The translations under genes were made by a program, and so were the position numbers. The notes below the pieces were generated by a model, which worked only from the letters and a program-made list of their open reading frames with translations, had not been told where the DNA came from and made no database searches. A DNA stretch of 64,000 nt from Streptomyces sp. 378 (GTDB lineage: Bacteria > Actinomycetota > Actinomycetes > Streptomycetales > Streptomycetaceae). How positions within the stretch are numbered: the stretch's first letter is position 1; the number at the start of each line of letters is the position of its first letter. Positions 24,051 through 32,266 of this stretch are shown here, piece by piece. Location: NCBI RefSeq assembly GCF_030124145.1, contig NZ_JASKMS010000011.1, positions 62,001-126,000 of the forward strand. Reading direction: 5' to 3'.

Positions 24051-25148
24051 TCACCAGCGGATCGGCAGGCCGGCGAGGAGGGCGGTGAGCCGGTCGGCGA
24101 GAAGGCGGTGGTCGCGGGCCGAGTAGTGCCAGTGGCAGCCGGCGTGGTCGAGGCCGGTGGTGTCGAGGGACCAGAAGCGGACCCGTCGGTCGCCCGCGCC
24201 CGTGCGTTCCCGGACGACGTGCTCGACATGACCGGCGAACGGACCCGTGCCCACGGCCAGGATGGTGGTCGCGGCCCCGTAGCGTTTCCGCAGCTTCTCG
24301 AGGAAGCCGAGGTAGGCGCTGCGGTAGGCGGCGGCGAGGCTCTCGTCCGTCCACGGCTCGCCCGGGTTGACGGGGGTGGAGAAGTCATTGGTGCCGAGGT
24401 GGACCACGACCAGCTGCGGCCGCCAGGTGCCCGGGTTCTGCCAGACGTCGCCGGGCACGTTCAGCAGCGCGCGGTCGTAGAAGGTGCGGTAGTTCACCTC
24501 CGGCGAGCTGCCGTTGTAGTTGCGCACCATGCCCTGGCCCGAATAGGCGTTGATCTGGTAGTCGGCGCGCAGCCGCCGGGCGGTGAGGGCGCCGTAGCTC
24601 ACGTCGGTGTTGGTGGTGCGCTTGAGCTGCTCGCCGTCGCAGTCGCGGGAGGTGGAGAGGTTGCCGTAACCGGCCGTGAGGGAGTCGCCGATGAACTCGA
24701 TGTGGCGGCTGCGCGCGGCCGGCCGGGCCAGGACGGCACCGCCGGGTGCGGCGACGAAGCCGCCGAAGGAGCTGGTGCTCCACGGGGTGTCGTTGCGCTT
24801 GACGAGCCGGACGCTGTGCACGCCGTCGCGCAGGCCTCTGACCCAGTGGGTGGTCCTGCCCGGCGCGGTGAGGGTCGCGACGGTGGCGCCGTCCACCTGG
24901 ACGTCGTAGTCGGCGGCCGGATCGTCGAGCACGACGCCCACACCGGTGCCCCGGACCCTGCCCTCGAAGTAGACACCGGGCCAGCTGTACTGGAGCACGT
25001 CCCCGGCGACCTTGACGCGCCCGGCGGTGTGCACGCTGTCCCGTACTCCGCGAGGCTCCGGCGCGGCGGCGGTCGTGACGGCGCTTGTGCCGATCAGCAC
25101 CGTCGACACCGCTGACGCGGCGAGCATCCGTAACCAGGGCATCGGCAT
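24051..25148 (-). CDS. Secreted CE2-like SGNH/GDSL esterase
   Basis: A 365-residue protein with a signal peptide (WLRMLAASAVSTVLIGTSAVTTAAA). A jelly-roll N-terminal domain spans about 35-140 (YSWPGVYFEGRVRGTGVGVVLDD, DVQVDGATVATLTAPGRTTHWVRGL). The SGNH hydrolase has block I IEFIGDSLTAGYGN, the block III-like VVHLGTNDFSTP, and the C-terminal Asp-His pair in GLDHAGCHWHYSARDHRLLAD. Order and motifs fit carbohydrate esterase family 2 (acetyl-xylan or glucomannan deacetylases such as CtCE2). The exported enzyme would deacetylate plant hemicellulose. Start could be ATG 25146-25148 or the second ATG two codons in. Confidence 0.88.
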   Translation of the reverse strand: MPMPWLRMLAASAVSTVLIGTSAVTTAAAPEPRGVRDSVHTAGRVKVAGDVLQYSWPGVYFEGRVRGTGVGVVLDDPAADYDVQVDGATVATLTAPGRTTHWVRGLRDGVHSVRLVKRNDTPWSTSSFGGFVAAPGGAVLARPAARSRHIEFIGDSLTAGYGNLSTSRDCDGEQLKRTTNTDVSYGALTARRLRADYQINAYSGQGMVRNYNGSSPEVNYRTFYDRALLNVPGDVWQNPGTWRPQLVVVHLGTNDFSTPVNPGEPWTDESLAAAYRSAYLGFLEKLRKRYGAATTILAVGTGPFAGHVEHVVRERTGAGDRRVRFWSLDTTGLDHAGCHWHYSARDHRLLADRLTALLAGLPIRW

Positions 25149-25285
25149 GACGGTCCTCCGCGGGGCGAGGCGGGTGCACGGACAAGGTTCGAGTGACCGT
25201 ACACCGACAAAATCAGCGCTCGCCAGACCGCGTCAGCGGGTCCGGGCCCCTGACCGCTCGGCACCCGGGCCCGCGACCGCCCGCC

Positions 25286-26011
25286 TCAGGCCGTACGCCC
25301 CGCCACCAGCCAGGTGGACGGCAGCTCGATGCGCGTGCCGTCCGGGCGGTACTCGGTGCTCTTCAGCGGCAGTTGACCGCTCGCCAGGACGGTGAGACCG
25401 GCCGAGCGCAGATACTCCGGCACGGCCTCGTCCGAGACCTCCCCGGGGGTGAGGCCGTGCCGGAAGACCGGCGCGAGCTTGGGCGGCGGGCCGTCCGGGC
25501 CTCCCGCCAGGCTCCTCAGCACCTGCTTGGCGGCGCCCGAGAGCTCCACCAGGCAGGCCCGGCCGCGGTCGCCGACCAGCGTGGCGATGCCGTCGATCAA
25601 CGCCTGCCGGTCGTCCGGCTCACACTGGTGCAGGACGCCCCGCATGTAGATGTTGGTGTCGCCGATTTCCGCGTGCAGGGCCTGCGCCTCGCCCTTCTCC
25701 GCGGCGTCCAGCTGCCGGTAGGCGGCCTGCCCCGCCGGGTCGGCCCGCCGGGCGTGGTCGAGGGCCGCGGCGGACAGGTCGACGCCCAGGACGTGCGGGA
25801 AACGGTCGGCGAGGTAGCGGGTCTGGGTGCCGTTGCCGCAGCCGAGGTCCACCAGCGGCAGGGCGGGATCGGCCAGGTACGGTTCGAACAGGGCCAGATG
25901 AGGGCCCACGGTCAGGACGGGTTCGGCGTCCCAGAACACCGCCCCGGGTTCGGCGGGCGCCTCACGCCAGAACCCCTCCCAGGACTCCCGGTACCGACTC
26001 GTCACGCTCAT
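25286..26011 (-). CDS. Class I SAM-dependent methyltransferase
   Basis: A 241-residue methyltransferase with motif I LVDLGCGNGTQ (53-63), the ribose-binding acidic end LGVDLSAAALDHAR, and post-I NIYMRGVLHQCEPDDRQALIDGIATLVGDRGRACLVEL. The N-terminus SRYRESWEGFWREAP is typical of small thiopurine methyltransferase-like or Methyltransf_25 enzymes. Substrate is unknown. ATG at 26009-26011 follows GGGGAG with 6-nt spacing. It stands between the esterase and the SpoIIE phosphatase, all on the minus strand but with gaps over 100 bp. Confidence 0.88.
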   Translation of the reverse strand: MSVTSRYRESWEGFWREAPAEPGAVFWDAEPVLTVGPHLALFEPYLADPALPLVDLGCGNGTQTRYLADRFPHVLGVDLSAAALDHARRADPAGQAAYRQLDAAEKGEAQALHAEIGDTNIYMRGVLHQCEPDDRQALIDGIATLVGDRGRACLVELSGAAKQVLRSLAGGPDGPPPKLAPVFRHGLTPGEVSDEAVPEYLRSAGLTVLASGQLPLKSTEYRPDGTRIELPSTWLVAGRTA

Positions 26012-26134
26012 GGCCCACTCCCCTGGGTGCGTACGAATCCCGCCACACGGCGGGCGAGTACGGTGTATCGCGCCCCGGTCGCCGCCACAAGAACGCGGCA
26101 CGCAACCTTCACGCCCCGTTCGAGTCGGTGCCGT

Positions 26135-28573
26135 TCAGCGGCGCGGCAGCGTCAGCTCGAACCAGACCGTCTTGCCGGCCTGGGTCCGGCTGGTCCCCCA
26201 CTCGCGGGACAGGGTGCTGACGACGCGCAGTCCGCGTCCGGAGTCGTCGAGCGGCCCCGCGTCGATCAGCGTCGGCAGCTCGTGGTCGTCGTCCTCCACC
26301 TCGCACAGCAGGGTGTCGCCGCGAACCAGGCGCAGTTCGACGGGCCGGGCGTGGGAGTGCCGTACGGCGTTGGTGACCAGCTCTCCGGCCAACAGCTCGG
26401 CGGTCGGGGCGAGTCTCGCCAGGCCCCAGTCGTGCAGTTGCTCGCGGACCGCCCCACGGGCCCGGCCCACCTCGGCCGGGTCGAGGGCGAGGCGCCATTC
26501 GGCCACGTCGTCCGGCGCGATGCCGCCCAGGCGGGCCATCAGCAGCGCCACGTCGTCCTTGCGGCCACCCCGCCCCGCCTCGGCGAAGGTCACGGCGAGC
26601 GCCCGGATGATGGTGTCGCAGGCGTCGTCCATGGAGGCGGCCGGGTGCGCGGCCGACTCGCAGAGTGTCGCGAGGCCCACCCCGATGTCCTCGCCGCGCA
26701 CCTCGACCAGCCCGTCGGTGCACATCACCAGCCGGTCACCGGGCTCCACGCGCACGGAAACGGCCTCGAAGGGCACCCCGCCGACGCCGATGGGCGCGCC
26801 GGTGGGCAGGTCCAGCAGTTCGCTGCGGCCGCCGTCGGCCCGGACCAGGACGGGCGGGATGTGACCGGCGTTGGCGAGCTCGAGTTCGCTCGCGATCGGG
26901 TCGTAGACGGCGTAGAGGCAGGTCGCGAGGTAGCTGTCGCCGAGGCGCTGGGCGAGGTCGTCGAGGTTGCGCAGCAGTTGGGCGGGCGGCAGGTCGAGCC
27001 CGGCCATGGTCTGGACGGCCGTGCGCAACTGACCCATCATGGCTGCGGAGTTGAGGCCGTGCCCCATGACGTCGCCGACGACGAACGCCGTGCGCCCGCC
27101 GTGCAGTTTCACCGCGTCGAACCAGTCGCCGCCGACCCTGCCGAGCTGTGTGCCGGGCAGATAGCGGGTGGCGATGTCGCAGCCGGACAGACGGGGCGGG
27201 ATGTGCGGCAGCATGCTGTCCTGGAGCGTCTCGGCGACGTTCTCCTGGAAGGTGTACATCCGTGCGTTGTCCAGCACGAGCCCCGCGCGGGCGGCGAGTT
27301 CGGCCCCGGTGACGCGGTCCATGTCGTTGAAGACGGGCCGCTCGGGGTGGCGCAGCAGGATCATGAACCCGAGGACGACGTTGCGTGCCTTCAGGGGTAC
27401 GACGAGCATCGAACGGCCGGTGATGAGCGGCCGGATGTCGCGCTTCTCGAACTGCGCGGCGATGGCGTGTCCCATCTCCTCGCTGATGCGCGGCACGAGG
27501 ACGGGCTCGCCGCTGGTCATGCACTGGAAGAACGGCGTGTGCGCCGGGAACGGCATGGCCTCGCCGACGGGGACGACGTCGTCCCAGCGGCCGGGTTCGT
27601 CGGTGTGCTCGACGGCGACCCGGTGCCACAGGGTGGTCGTGTCGGGCACACCGTCCGCGAACTCCTCACCGGCGACGACCTGTTCCCGCAGATAGGTCCC
27701 GGCGACATCGGTGAAGCGGGGGACGACGGCCCTGCTGACCTCGATGATCGTGCGGGACAGGTCGAGGGAGGTGCCGATGCGGCCGCTGACCTCGTTGAGG
27801 AACTCCAGGCGCTCGCGGACGGCGGCGTACTCGAGGTCCTCCCCCTCGTCCCGCAGCTCTTCCGGCACGGGTTCGCCGGCGGCCAGGGCCCGCGCGGCCC
27901 GTTCGCGGCGCGCCTTGCGCTCGGCGCGCCGGGCCACGCCCCAGTCGGGCGTGACGGGCACCCGCTCGTTCCGGCTGAACTCCAGGACCGGGTAGCCGAG
28001 TTCGAGGATCTGGGCGACGATCCGGGCGCTCTCGCCGACGCTCATGCTGGGCAGAATCTCGGGGAGCCGGCGGGCGAGGTCCTCCGCCCCGGGGAAGTCG
28101 GTGTGCAGCGCGAAGCCGGGCGCGATCCGCTCGACCGCCGCGTCCCGCGGGCGCAGCCCTTCCGCGTCGGCGGCCAGCACGAGCAGCCGCTCGGGTCCGG
28201 GGCCCACCAGCGGGTAGGCCCACCACAGGACGTCGACCCGGCCGTCCCCGGGCGCGGTGAGCCGGGCGCGGCCCGCCGCCGGGTAGGAGAGTCCGCCGTC
28301 GAGGGAGGATCCGAGGTCGGGGCCGAGGCCGTCGCAGGCGGCGTACGGGGTGGTGTCCCGCTCCTCGGGCAGGGCGCCGGAGACGGGCAGCAGGTCGAGG
28401 GCCATGCGGCCGATCGCCTCGTCCTTGGGGACGCCGAACAGGCGCCATGCGCCTCGGCTCCAGTGGGACACGAGGCCGTCGCGGTCGACCACGACGACAG
28501 CCAGGGGAACGCGGCCGGGCTCGGCGGGCTCCGTCGCCGTGCCCTGCCCAGCCCTGTCGGTGCCACGGTCCAT
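26135..28573 (-). CDS. SpoIIE-type PP2C phosphatase with PAS, GAF and anti-sigma kinase-like ATPase domains
   Basis: An 812-residue multidomain regulator. PAS-like residues 20-150 (VPLAVVVVDRDGLVSHWSRGAWRLFGVPKDEAIG) come first, then a GAF domain about 255-440 (FLNEVSGRIGTSLDLSRTIIEVSRAVV to ARAGLVLDNARMY). The PP2C/SpoIIE domain is about 455-680 (RVGGDWFDAVKLHGGRTAFVVGDVMGHGLNSAAMMGQLRTAV, CTDGLVEVRGED, GRKDDVALLMARL with metal Asp residues). The HATPase_c domain is about 690-812 (ELLAGELVTNAVRHSHARPVELRL, DDSGRGLRVVSTL). The mixture of phosphatase and RsbW-like kinase suggests control of an anti-anti-sigma partner. ATG 28571-28573 has GGGAGAGAGG upstream; a GTG seven codons earlier is possible. 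Confidence 0.92.
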   Translation of the reverse strand: MDRGTDRAGQGTATEPAEPGRVPLAVVVVDRDGLVSHWSRGAWRLFGVPKDEAIGRMALDLLPVSGALPEERDTTPYAACDGLGPDLGSSLDGGLSYPAAGRARLTAPGDGRVDVLWWAYPLVGPGPERLLVLAADAEGLRPRDAAVERIAPGFALHTDFPGAEDLARRLPEILPSMSVGESARIVAQILELGYPVLEFSRNERVPVTPDWGVARRAERKARRERAARALAAGEPVPEELRDEGEDLEYAAVRERLEFLNEVSGRIGTSLDLSRTIIEVSRAVVPRFTDVAGTYLREQVVAGEEFADGVPDTTTLWHRVAVEHTDEPGRWDDVVPVGEAMPFPAHTPFFQCMTSGEPVLVPRISEEMGHAIAAQFEKRDIRPLITGRSMLVVPLKARNVVLGFMILLRHPERPVFNDMDRVTGAELAARAGLVLDNARMYTFQENVAETLQDSMLPHIPPRLSGCDIATRYLPGTQLGRVGGDWFDAVKLHGGRTAFVVGDVMGHGLNSAAMMGQLRTAVQTMAGLDLPPAQLLRNLDDLAQRLGDSYLATCLYAVYDPIASELELANAGHIPPVLVRADGGRSELLDLPTGAPIGVGGVPFEAVSVRVEPGDRLVMCTDGLVEVRGEDIGVGLATLCESAAHPAASMDDACDTIIRALAVTFAEAGRGGRKDDVALLMARLGGIAPDDVAEWRLALDPAEVGRARGAVREQLHDWGLARLAPTAELLAGELVTNAVRHSHARPVELRLVRGDTLLCEVEDDDHELPTLIDAGPLDDSGRGLRVVSTLSREWGTSRTQAGKTVWFELTLPRR

Positions 28574-28716
28574 GGCCCAGGCCCTCTCTCCCACGGACTC
28601 AAGATCTGTGCCGGCGTCACCACCGTACGGCTCGGGCCGGTGGCGATGTGAGGCAACGCGGGAATTGCCCGCGAGGGGTGCGCCCGGCGTGCGCCCCCGC
28701 CGCGGGCCGGTGCCGT

Positions 28717-31107
28717 TCAGTCCTCGTGACCCAGTTGGAGATCCCGCTCGGTACGGCCTCCTCCGGCGACGTGGAGCACGGTGGCGACGGGCGGGTATCC
28801 GGCGGCGATGACGGTGTACTCACCGGACGACAGGTCGACGAAGCGGAAGACGCCGTCGGCGCCGGTGGTGAGGGTGTCGACGACGTTTCCCGCCACATCG
28901 AGCAGCGTCACGCGCGCGTCCTCCACGGGCCGGCCGCCGCCCGCCCGGACGGTGCCGCGCAGTACCGCACCGCCGGCCAGTTCGATGTCCCGGCGGGTCT
29001 CGCGGGCGGCCTGGACGGTGACCGGGAGCGCGGCCGGGCGGAAGGCGGGCGCACCGGCGGCGAGGGTGTACTCACCGGCGACCAGATCGGTGATGACGTA
29101 GCCGCCGTCCCGGCCGCTGCGGGTGGTGGCCACGACCTCGCCGTGCACGTTGGTGAGCGTGACGGTGGCGTCACGTACGGGCGTGCCGTCGGCGGTCACC
29201 ACCGTGCCGATCAGGGCTCCGGCGCCGCCGAGGACGATGTCGAGTTCGACGGGACGCTCGCCGACGGTCACGGAGACCGCCTGGGGCTGGTGGCCACCTG
29301 CCGCGGCGATCAGCACGTACGAGCCGGGGCCCGGGGTGGCCAGCGCATAGCGCCCGTCCTCTCCGCTCGCGCCGCGTCCGGTCTGCTGCCCGGTGACGTC
29401 GATCAGCGTGATCGCCGCGCGGGGCACGACGGTCCCGTCGTGGTGCTGCACCGAGCCGCAGACGGGGACGCCGGCGGCGTGGGCGGCCCGGGTCTGCGGG
29501 ATCGGGGCGTTCCCCGGCGCCGTGTCCGGGTCGGTGACGGAGGCATGGTGGGACACCAGGGGTTTCTCCTTGAGGAAGAGGGCGGCGACCAGTCCGAGGA
29601 CCAGCACCGGCACCAGGTAGAGGAAGATCCGCGGCATGGCGTCGGCGTACGCCCGGATGTAGCCGTCGCGCAGGGCCGGGGGCAGCGCGTGCACGAGCTG
29701 CGGGGTGATGGACTGGGTGTCCGGGAGGCCGGTGGCCGCGCGCGGGGGGAGGCGGTGGGCGAGGGCGTCGGCGAGCCGGTCGGCGAAGAGGGTGCCGAAG
29801 ACGGCGGCTCCGACACTGCCGCCGATCTGCCGGAAGTAGTTGTTGGCGCTGGTGGCGGTGGAGAGGTCGGCGGGCCGTACGGAGTTCTGCACGGCGAGGA
29901 TCAGGACCGGCATGACCAGGCCGATGCCGGCGCCGAGGACGGCCATCCAGATGCTGTAGTGCAGCCGGGGCGTGCCGACCTCCAGGCGCGACAGCAGCCA
30001 CATGCCGACGGCGGAGAGGGCGCCGCCGAGGATCGGGTAGGCCTTGTAGCGGCCGGTGTGGCTGATGAGCTGTCCGGCGATGACCGAGGCGCCGACGATG
30101 CCGGCCATCATCGGCAGCATGAGCAGGCCCGACTCGGTGGCGGAGGCCCCGTCGACCATCTGCAGATAGGTCGGCAGGTAGCCGGCGGCGCCGAAGAGGC
30201 CCACCCCGATCACCAGGCCGACCAGACCGGTGACGTTGAAGACGCTGTCCCTGAAGAGCCGCAGCGGCATGAGGGGTTCGGCGGCGAAGTGCTCGGTGAC
30301 CAGGAAGAGGACGGTGGCCGCCGCCGCGCCGGCCGCGAGGCCGAGGATCGTCCGCGAGTCCCAGGCGTGTTCGGTGCCGCCCCAACTGGTCAGCAGGACC
30401 AGGCAGGTGGAGGCGGCGGTCAGCAGCAGCGCGCCGAGGATGTCCAGCCGGGCCTTGGCGGCCGGCTTGGGGAGCTTCAGGGCGATCGTGACGACGGCGA
30501 GGGTGACCAGGCCGAAGGGGACGTTGAGGTAGAAGCACCAGCGCCAGGAGTGGTGGTCCGTGAAGTAGCCGCCGAGCAGCGGTCCGGCCACGGACGCGAG
30601 GCCGAAGGCGGCGCCGATCAGGCCCATGTAGCGGCCGCGCCGCCGGGGCGGCACGATGTCCGCGATGATCGCCTGCACGCCGATCATGAGGCCGCCCGCA
30701 CCGACGCCCTGCAAGGCGCGGAAGGCGATCAGCTGATCCATGGACTGCGCCCGGCCGGCGAGGGCGGAGCCGACGACGAAGACGGCGATCGCGAACTGGA
30801 AGACGCCCTTACGGCCCAGCAGATCGCCGAGCTTGCCGTAGATCGGCAGCCCGACGGTGGCGGTGAGCAGGTAGGCGGTGATCGCCCAGGACATCCGGTC
30901 CAGGCCGTGCAGCTCGCCGACGATCTTGGGGAGCGCGGTGGCGACGATCATCTGCTCCAGGGCGGCCAGGAGCAGGGCCGGCAGGAGCGCGAAGAAGACC
31001 AGCCGCACCCGGCGCGGGCTCGGTCCGGTGTCCGGATCCGGCGGTGGTGCGGGGGTGTCGGGGGGCGCCACCGCCGGTTCGTCCTGCGCCAGAGTGATCC
31101 CGCCCAC
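28717..31107 (-). CDS. DHA2-type MFS drug exporter fused to three carboxypeptidase-regulatory-like domains
   Basis: A 796-residue fusion. Residues about 35-530 are a 14-helix MFS exporter (RVRLVFFALLPALLLAALEQMIVATALPKIVGEL; motif A GKLGDLLGRKGVFQ; motif C-like GLIGAAFGLASVAGPLLGGYFTD). Residues about 555-796 contain three tandem beta-sandwich repeats of about 80 residues. Each starts like VCGSVQHHDGTVVPRAAITLIDVTGQ, IGTVVTADGTPVRDATVTLTNVHGE or LRGTVRAGGGRPVEDARVTLLDVAGN and ends in GRYALATPGPGSYVLIAAA-type strands (CarboxypepD_reg/prealbumin-like). GTG 31105-31107 follows GGGGAG. Substrate and the job of the tail, on whichever side of the membrane it lies, are unknown. Confidence 0.9.
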   Translation of the reverse strand: MGGITLAQDEPAVAPPDTPAPPPDPDTGPSPRRVRLVFFALLPALLLAALEQMIVATALPKIVGELHGLDRMSWAITAYLLTATVGLPIYGKLGDLLGRKGVFQFAIAVFVVGSALAGRAQSMDQLIAFRALQGVGAGGLMIGVQAIIADIVPPRRRGRYMGLIGAAFGLASVAGPLLGGYFTDHHSWRWCFYLNVPFGLVTLAVVTIALKLPKPAAKARLDILGALLLTAASTCLVLLTSWGGTEHAWDSRTILGLAAGAAAATVLFLVTEHFAAEPLMPLRLFRDSVFNVTGLVGLVIGVGLFGAAGYLPTYLQMVDGASATESGLLMLPMMAGIVGASVIAGQLISHTGRYKAYPILGGALSAVGMWLLSRLEVGTPRLHYSIWMAVLGAGIGLVMPVLILAVQNSVRPADLSTATSANNYFRQIGGSVGAAVFGTLFADRLADALAHRLPPRAATGLPDTQSITPQLVHALPPALRDGYIRAYADAMPRIFLYLVPVLVLGLVAALFLKEKPLVSHHASVTDPDTAPGNAPIPQTRAAHAAGVPVCGSVQHHDGTVVPRAAITLIDVTGQQTGRGASGEDGRYALATPGPGSYVLIAAAGGHQPQAVSVTVGERPVELDIVLGGAGALIGTVVTADGTPVRDATVTLTNVHGEVVATTRSGRDGGYVITDLVAGEYTLAAGAPAFRPAALPVTVQAARETRRDIELAGGAVLRGTVRAGGGRPVEDARVTLLDVAGNVVDTLTTGADGVFRFVDLSSGEYTVIAAGYPPVATVLHVAGGGRTERDLQLGHED

Positions 31108-31263
31108 TCACCGCTCCCCTCGTCGCGCTGCCGCACAATTCCCGCGTAAAAGCGACAACTACGAGCAAGCGCGACGAGTTACGGCACGACAGCGAGCCGC
31201 AGGGAGATCACTCGAACCGGTGAGGGACACAACACCCCCCGACAGTCCGGGTTTTGAGGCGGA

Positions 31264-31707
31264 CTACTTCTCGACCTCGGCGGCGAGCCTGGTGAGCATC
31301 GCGTCGTAGATCCGGCCGAGGCCCTTGGGCGCGAAGGTCTTCTCGAAGAAGCCGCCGATGCCGCCGGCGCCGGTCCAGGTGGTGGTCACGACGACCCGGG
31401 ACTTGCCCTCGCCGGCCGGGGTGACCCGCCAGGTGGTGACCATGGAGGAGTTGCGGTCCTTCTCGACCAGCTCGCCGTCGGTGGGCTCGCTGACCTCCAG
31501 GAGGCAGTCGCGCACCCGCTTGCTGGTGGCCTGGAGCTTCCAGTGGACGAGAGTGCCCTCGCCGTCGCCGCCCTCCCGGACCTCGTACTCGCTGAACTGC
31601 TCGGGCAGGAGCTTCGCGCGTGTGCCGCTGTAGTCGGCGAGGGCATCGAACACCGTCTCCGCGTCCGCCGCGACGATCCGCTCCGTAGTGGCCTCGACCT
31701 GCGCCAT
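31264..31707 (-). CDS. SRPBCC-family protein
   Basis: A 147-residue single-domain protein of the polyketide cyclase/START-like superfamily: VEATTERIVAADAETVFDALADYSGTRAKLLPEQFSEYEV, GTLVHWKLQ, VSEPTDGELVEKDRNSSMVTTWRVTPAGEGKSRVVVTTTWTGAGGIGGFFEKTFAPKGLGRIYDAMLTRL. The fold has a deep hydrophobic pocket for a lipid or aromatic ligand. ATG 31705-31707 follows GGAGGA. It diverges from the LexA-box-controlled radical SAM gene; the SOS box lies about 130 bp from this start and could in principle affect both. Confidence 0.88.
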   Translation of the reverse strand: MAQVEATTERIVAADAETVFDALADYSGTRAKLLPEQFSEYEVREGGDGEGTLVHWKLQATSKRVRDCLLEVSEPTDGELVEKDRNSSMVTTWRVTPAGEGKSRVVVTTTWTGAGGIGGFFEKTFAPKGLGRIYDAMLTRLAAEVEK

Positions 31708-31833
31708 CGCTTTCCTCCAGGACCTGGTTGCTCGGGGGTCGGGGCAAGCCAACCACCCCGCTGCCCGGCCCCCCAAATCGGGGTGGCCGAACCCGGTCGA
31801 ACGCGCTCGGAAAAGACCCTCGCACGATCAAGG

Positions 31834-31845
31834 GAACATGTGTTC
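31834..31845. promoter_or_regulatory. SOS (LexA) box GAAC-ATGT-GTTC
   Basis: GAACATGTGTTC is a perfect match to the actinobacterial LexA consensus GAACnnnnGTTC and is itself nearly palindromic. It ends 32 nt before the ATG of the radical SAM gene, directly next to a -10-like TATTCT (31846-31851). From memory, Rv2578c of M. tuberculosis, a homologue of that gene, is in the LexA regulon, which supports function. LexA would block the promoter until DNA damage. Confidence 0.85.
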
Positions 31846-31877
31846 TATTCTGTGGCCAGTGCTACCGAGGAGGCGTC

Positions 31878-32232
31878 ATGCGCTGGGAGAACCTCACAGT
31901 GGACTCCGAACACAGCCGGGCCGATGCCGCGCTGTTCGACGCGGACGCGGTCACGACCCGTACGTTCGACACGCCGGAGTTCCGCGGAACGACGTTCCAC
32001 GAGATCCGGGCCCGCTCGATCATCAACCGGGTGCCGGCGGTGTCGCGGATGTCGTTCCAGTGGACGGTCAACCCCTATCGGGGCTGCTCGCACGCGTGCG
32101 TGTACTGCTTCGCACGCAAGACGCACAGCTACCTGGACCTCGACACGGGCCTCGGCTTCGACAGCCAGATCGTGGTCAAGATCAACGCACCGGAGCTGCT
32201 GCGCCGGCAGCCCGGCTGGGGACACCGGTCCG
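31878..32232 (+). pseudogene. 5' part of Rv2578c-family radical SAM gene, split by insertion
   Basis: From ATG 31878 (ribosome-binding site GAGGAGG) the frame encodes MRWENLTVDSEHSRADAALF and the diagnostic FHEIRARSIINRVPAVSRM, FQWTVNPYRGCSHACVYCFARKTHSYLDLD. The CxxxCxxC cysteines (GCSHACVYC) for the 4Fe-4S cluster are intact. Similarity to the family stops around INAPELLRRQ (near 32212). The frame then runs on to 32558 antisense to the recombinase. The remaining SAM-barrel half is found again from about 33998. The right boundary given is approximate. Whether the truncated product folds is doubtful. Confidence 0.85.
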
Positions 32233-32266
32233 GCTGTCACTCGCCAAAGTCCTGCCGGACCGGTGC
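32224..32266. repeat. 12-bp inverted repeat at the left edge of the insert
   Basis: CACCGGTCCGGC (32224-32235) and GCCGGACCGGTG (32255-32266) are exact reverse complements with a 19-nt spacer. It sits where the radical SAM homology ends and 56 bp past the stop of the convergent recombinase gene. It could be paired arms of a serine-integrase attachment site, or a terminator for the recombinase or the truncated gene. Confidence 0.8.
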
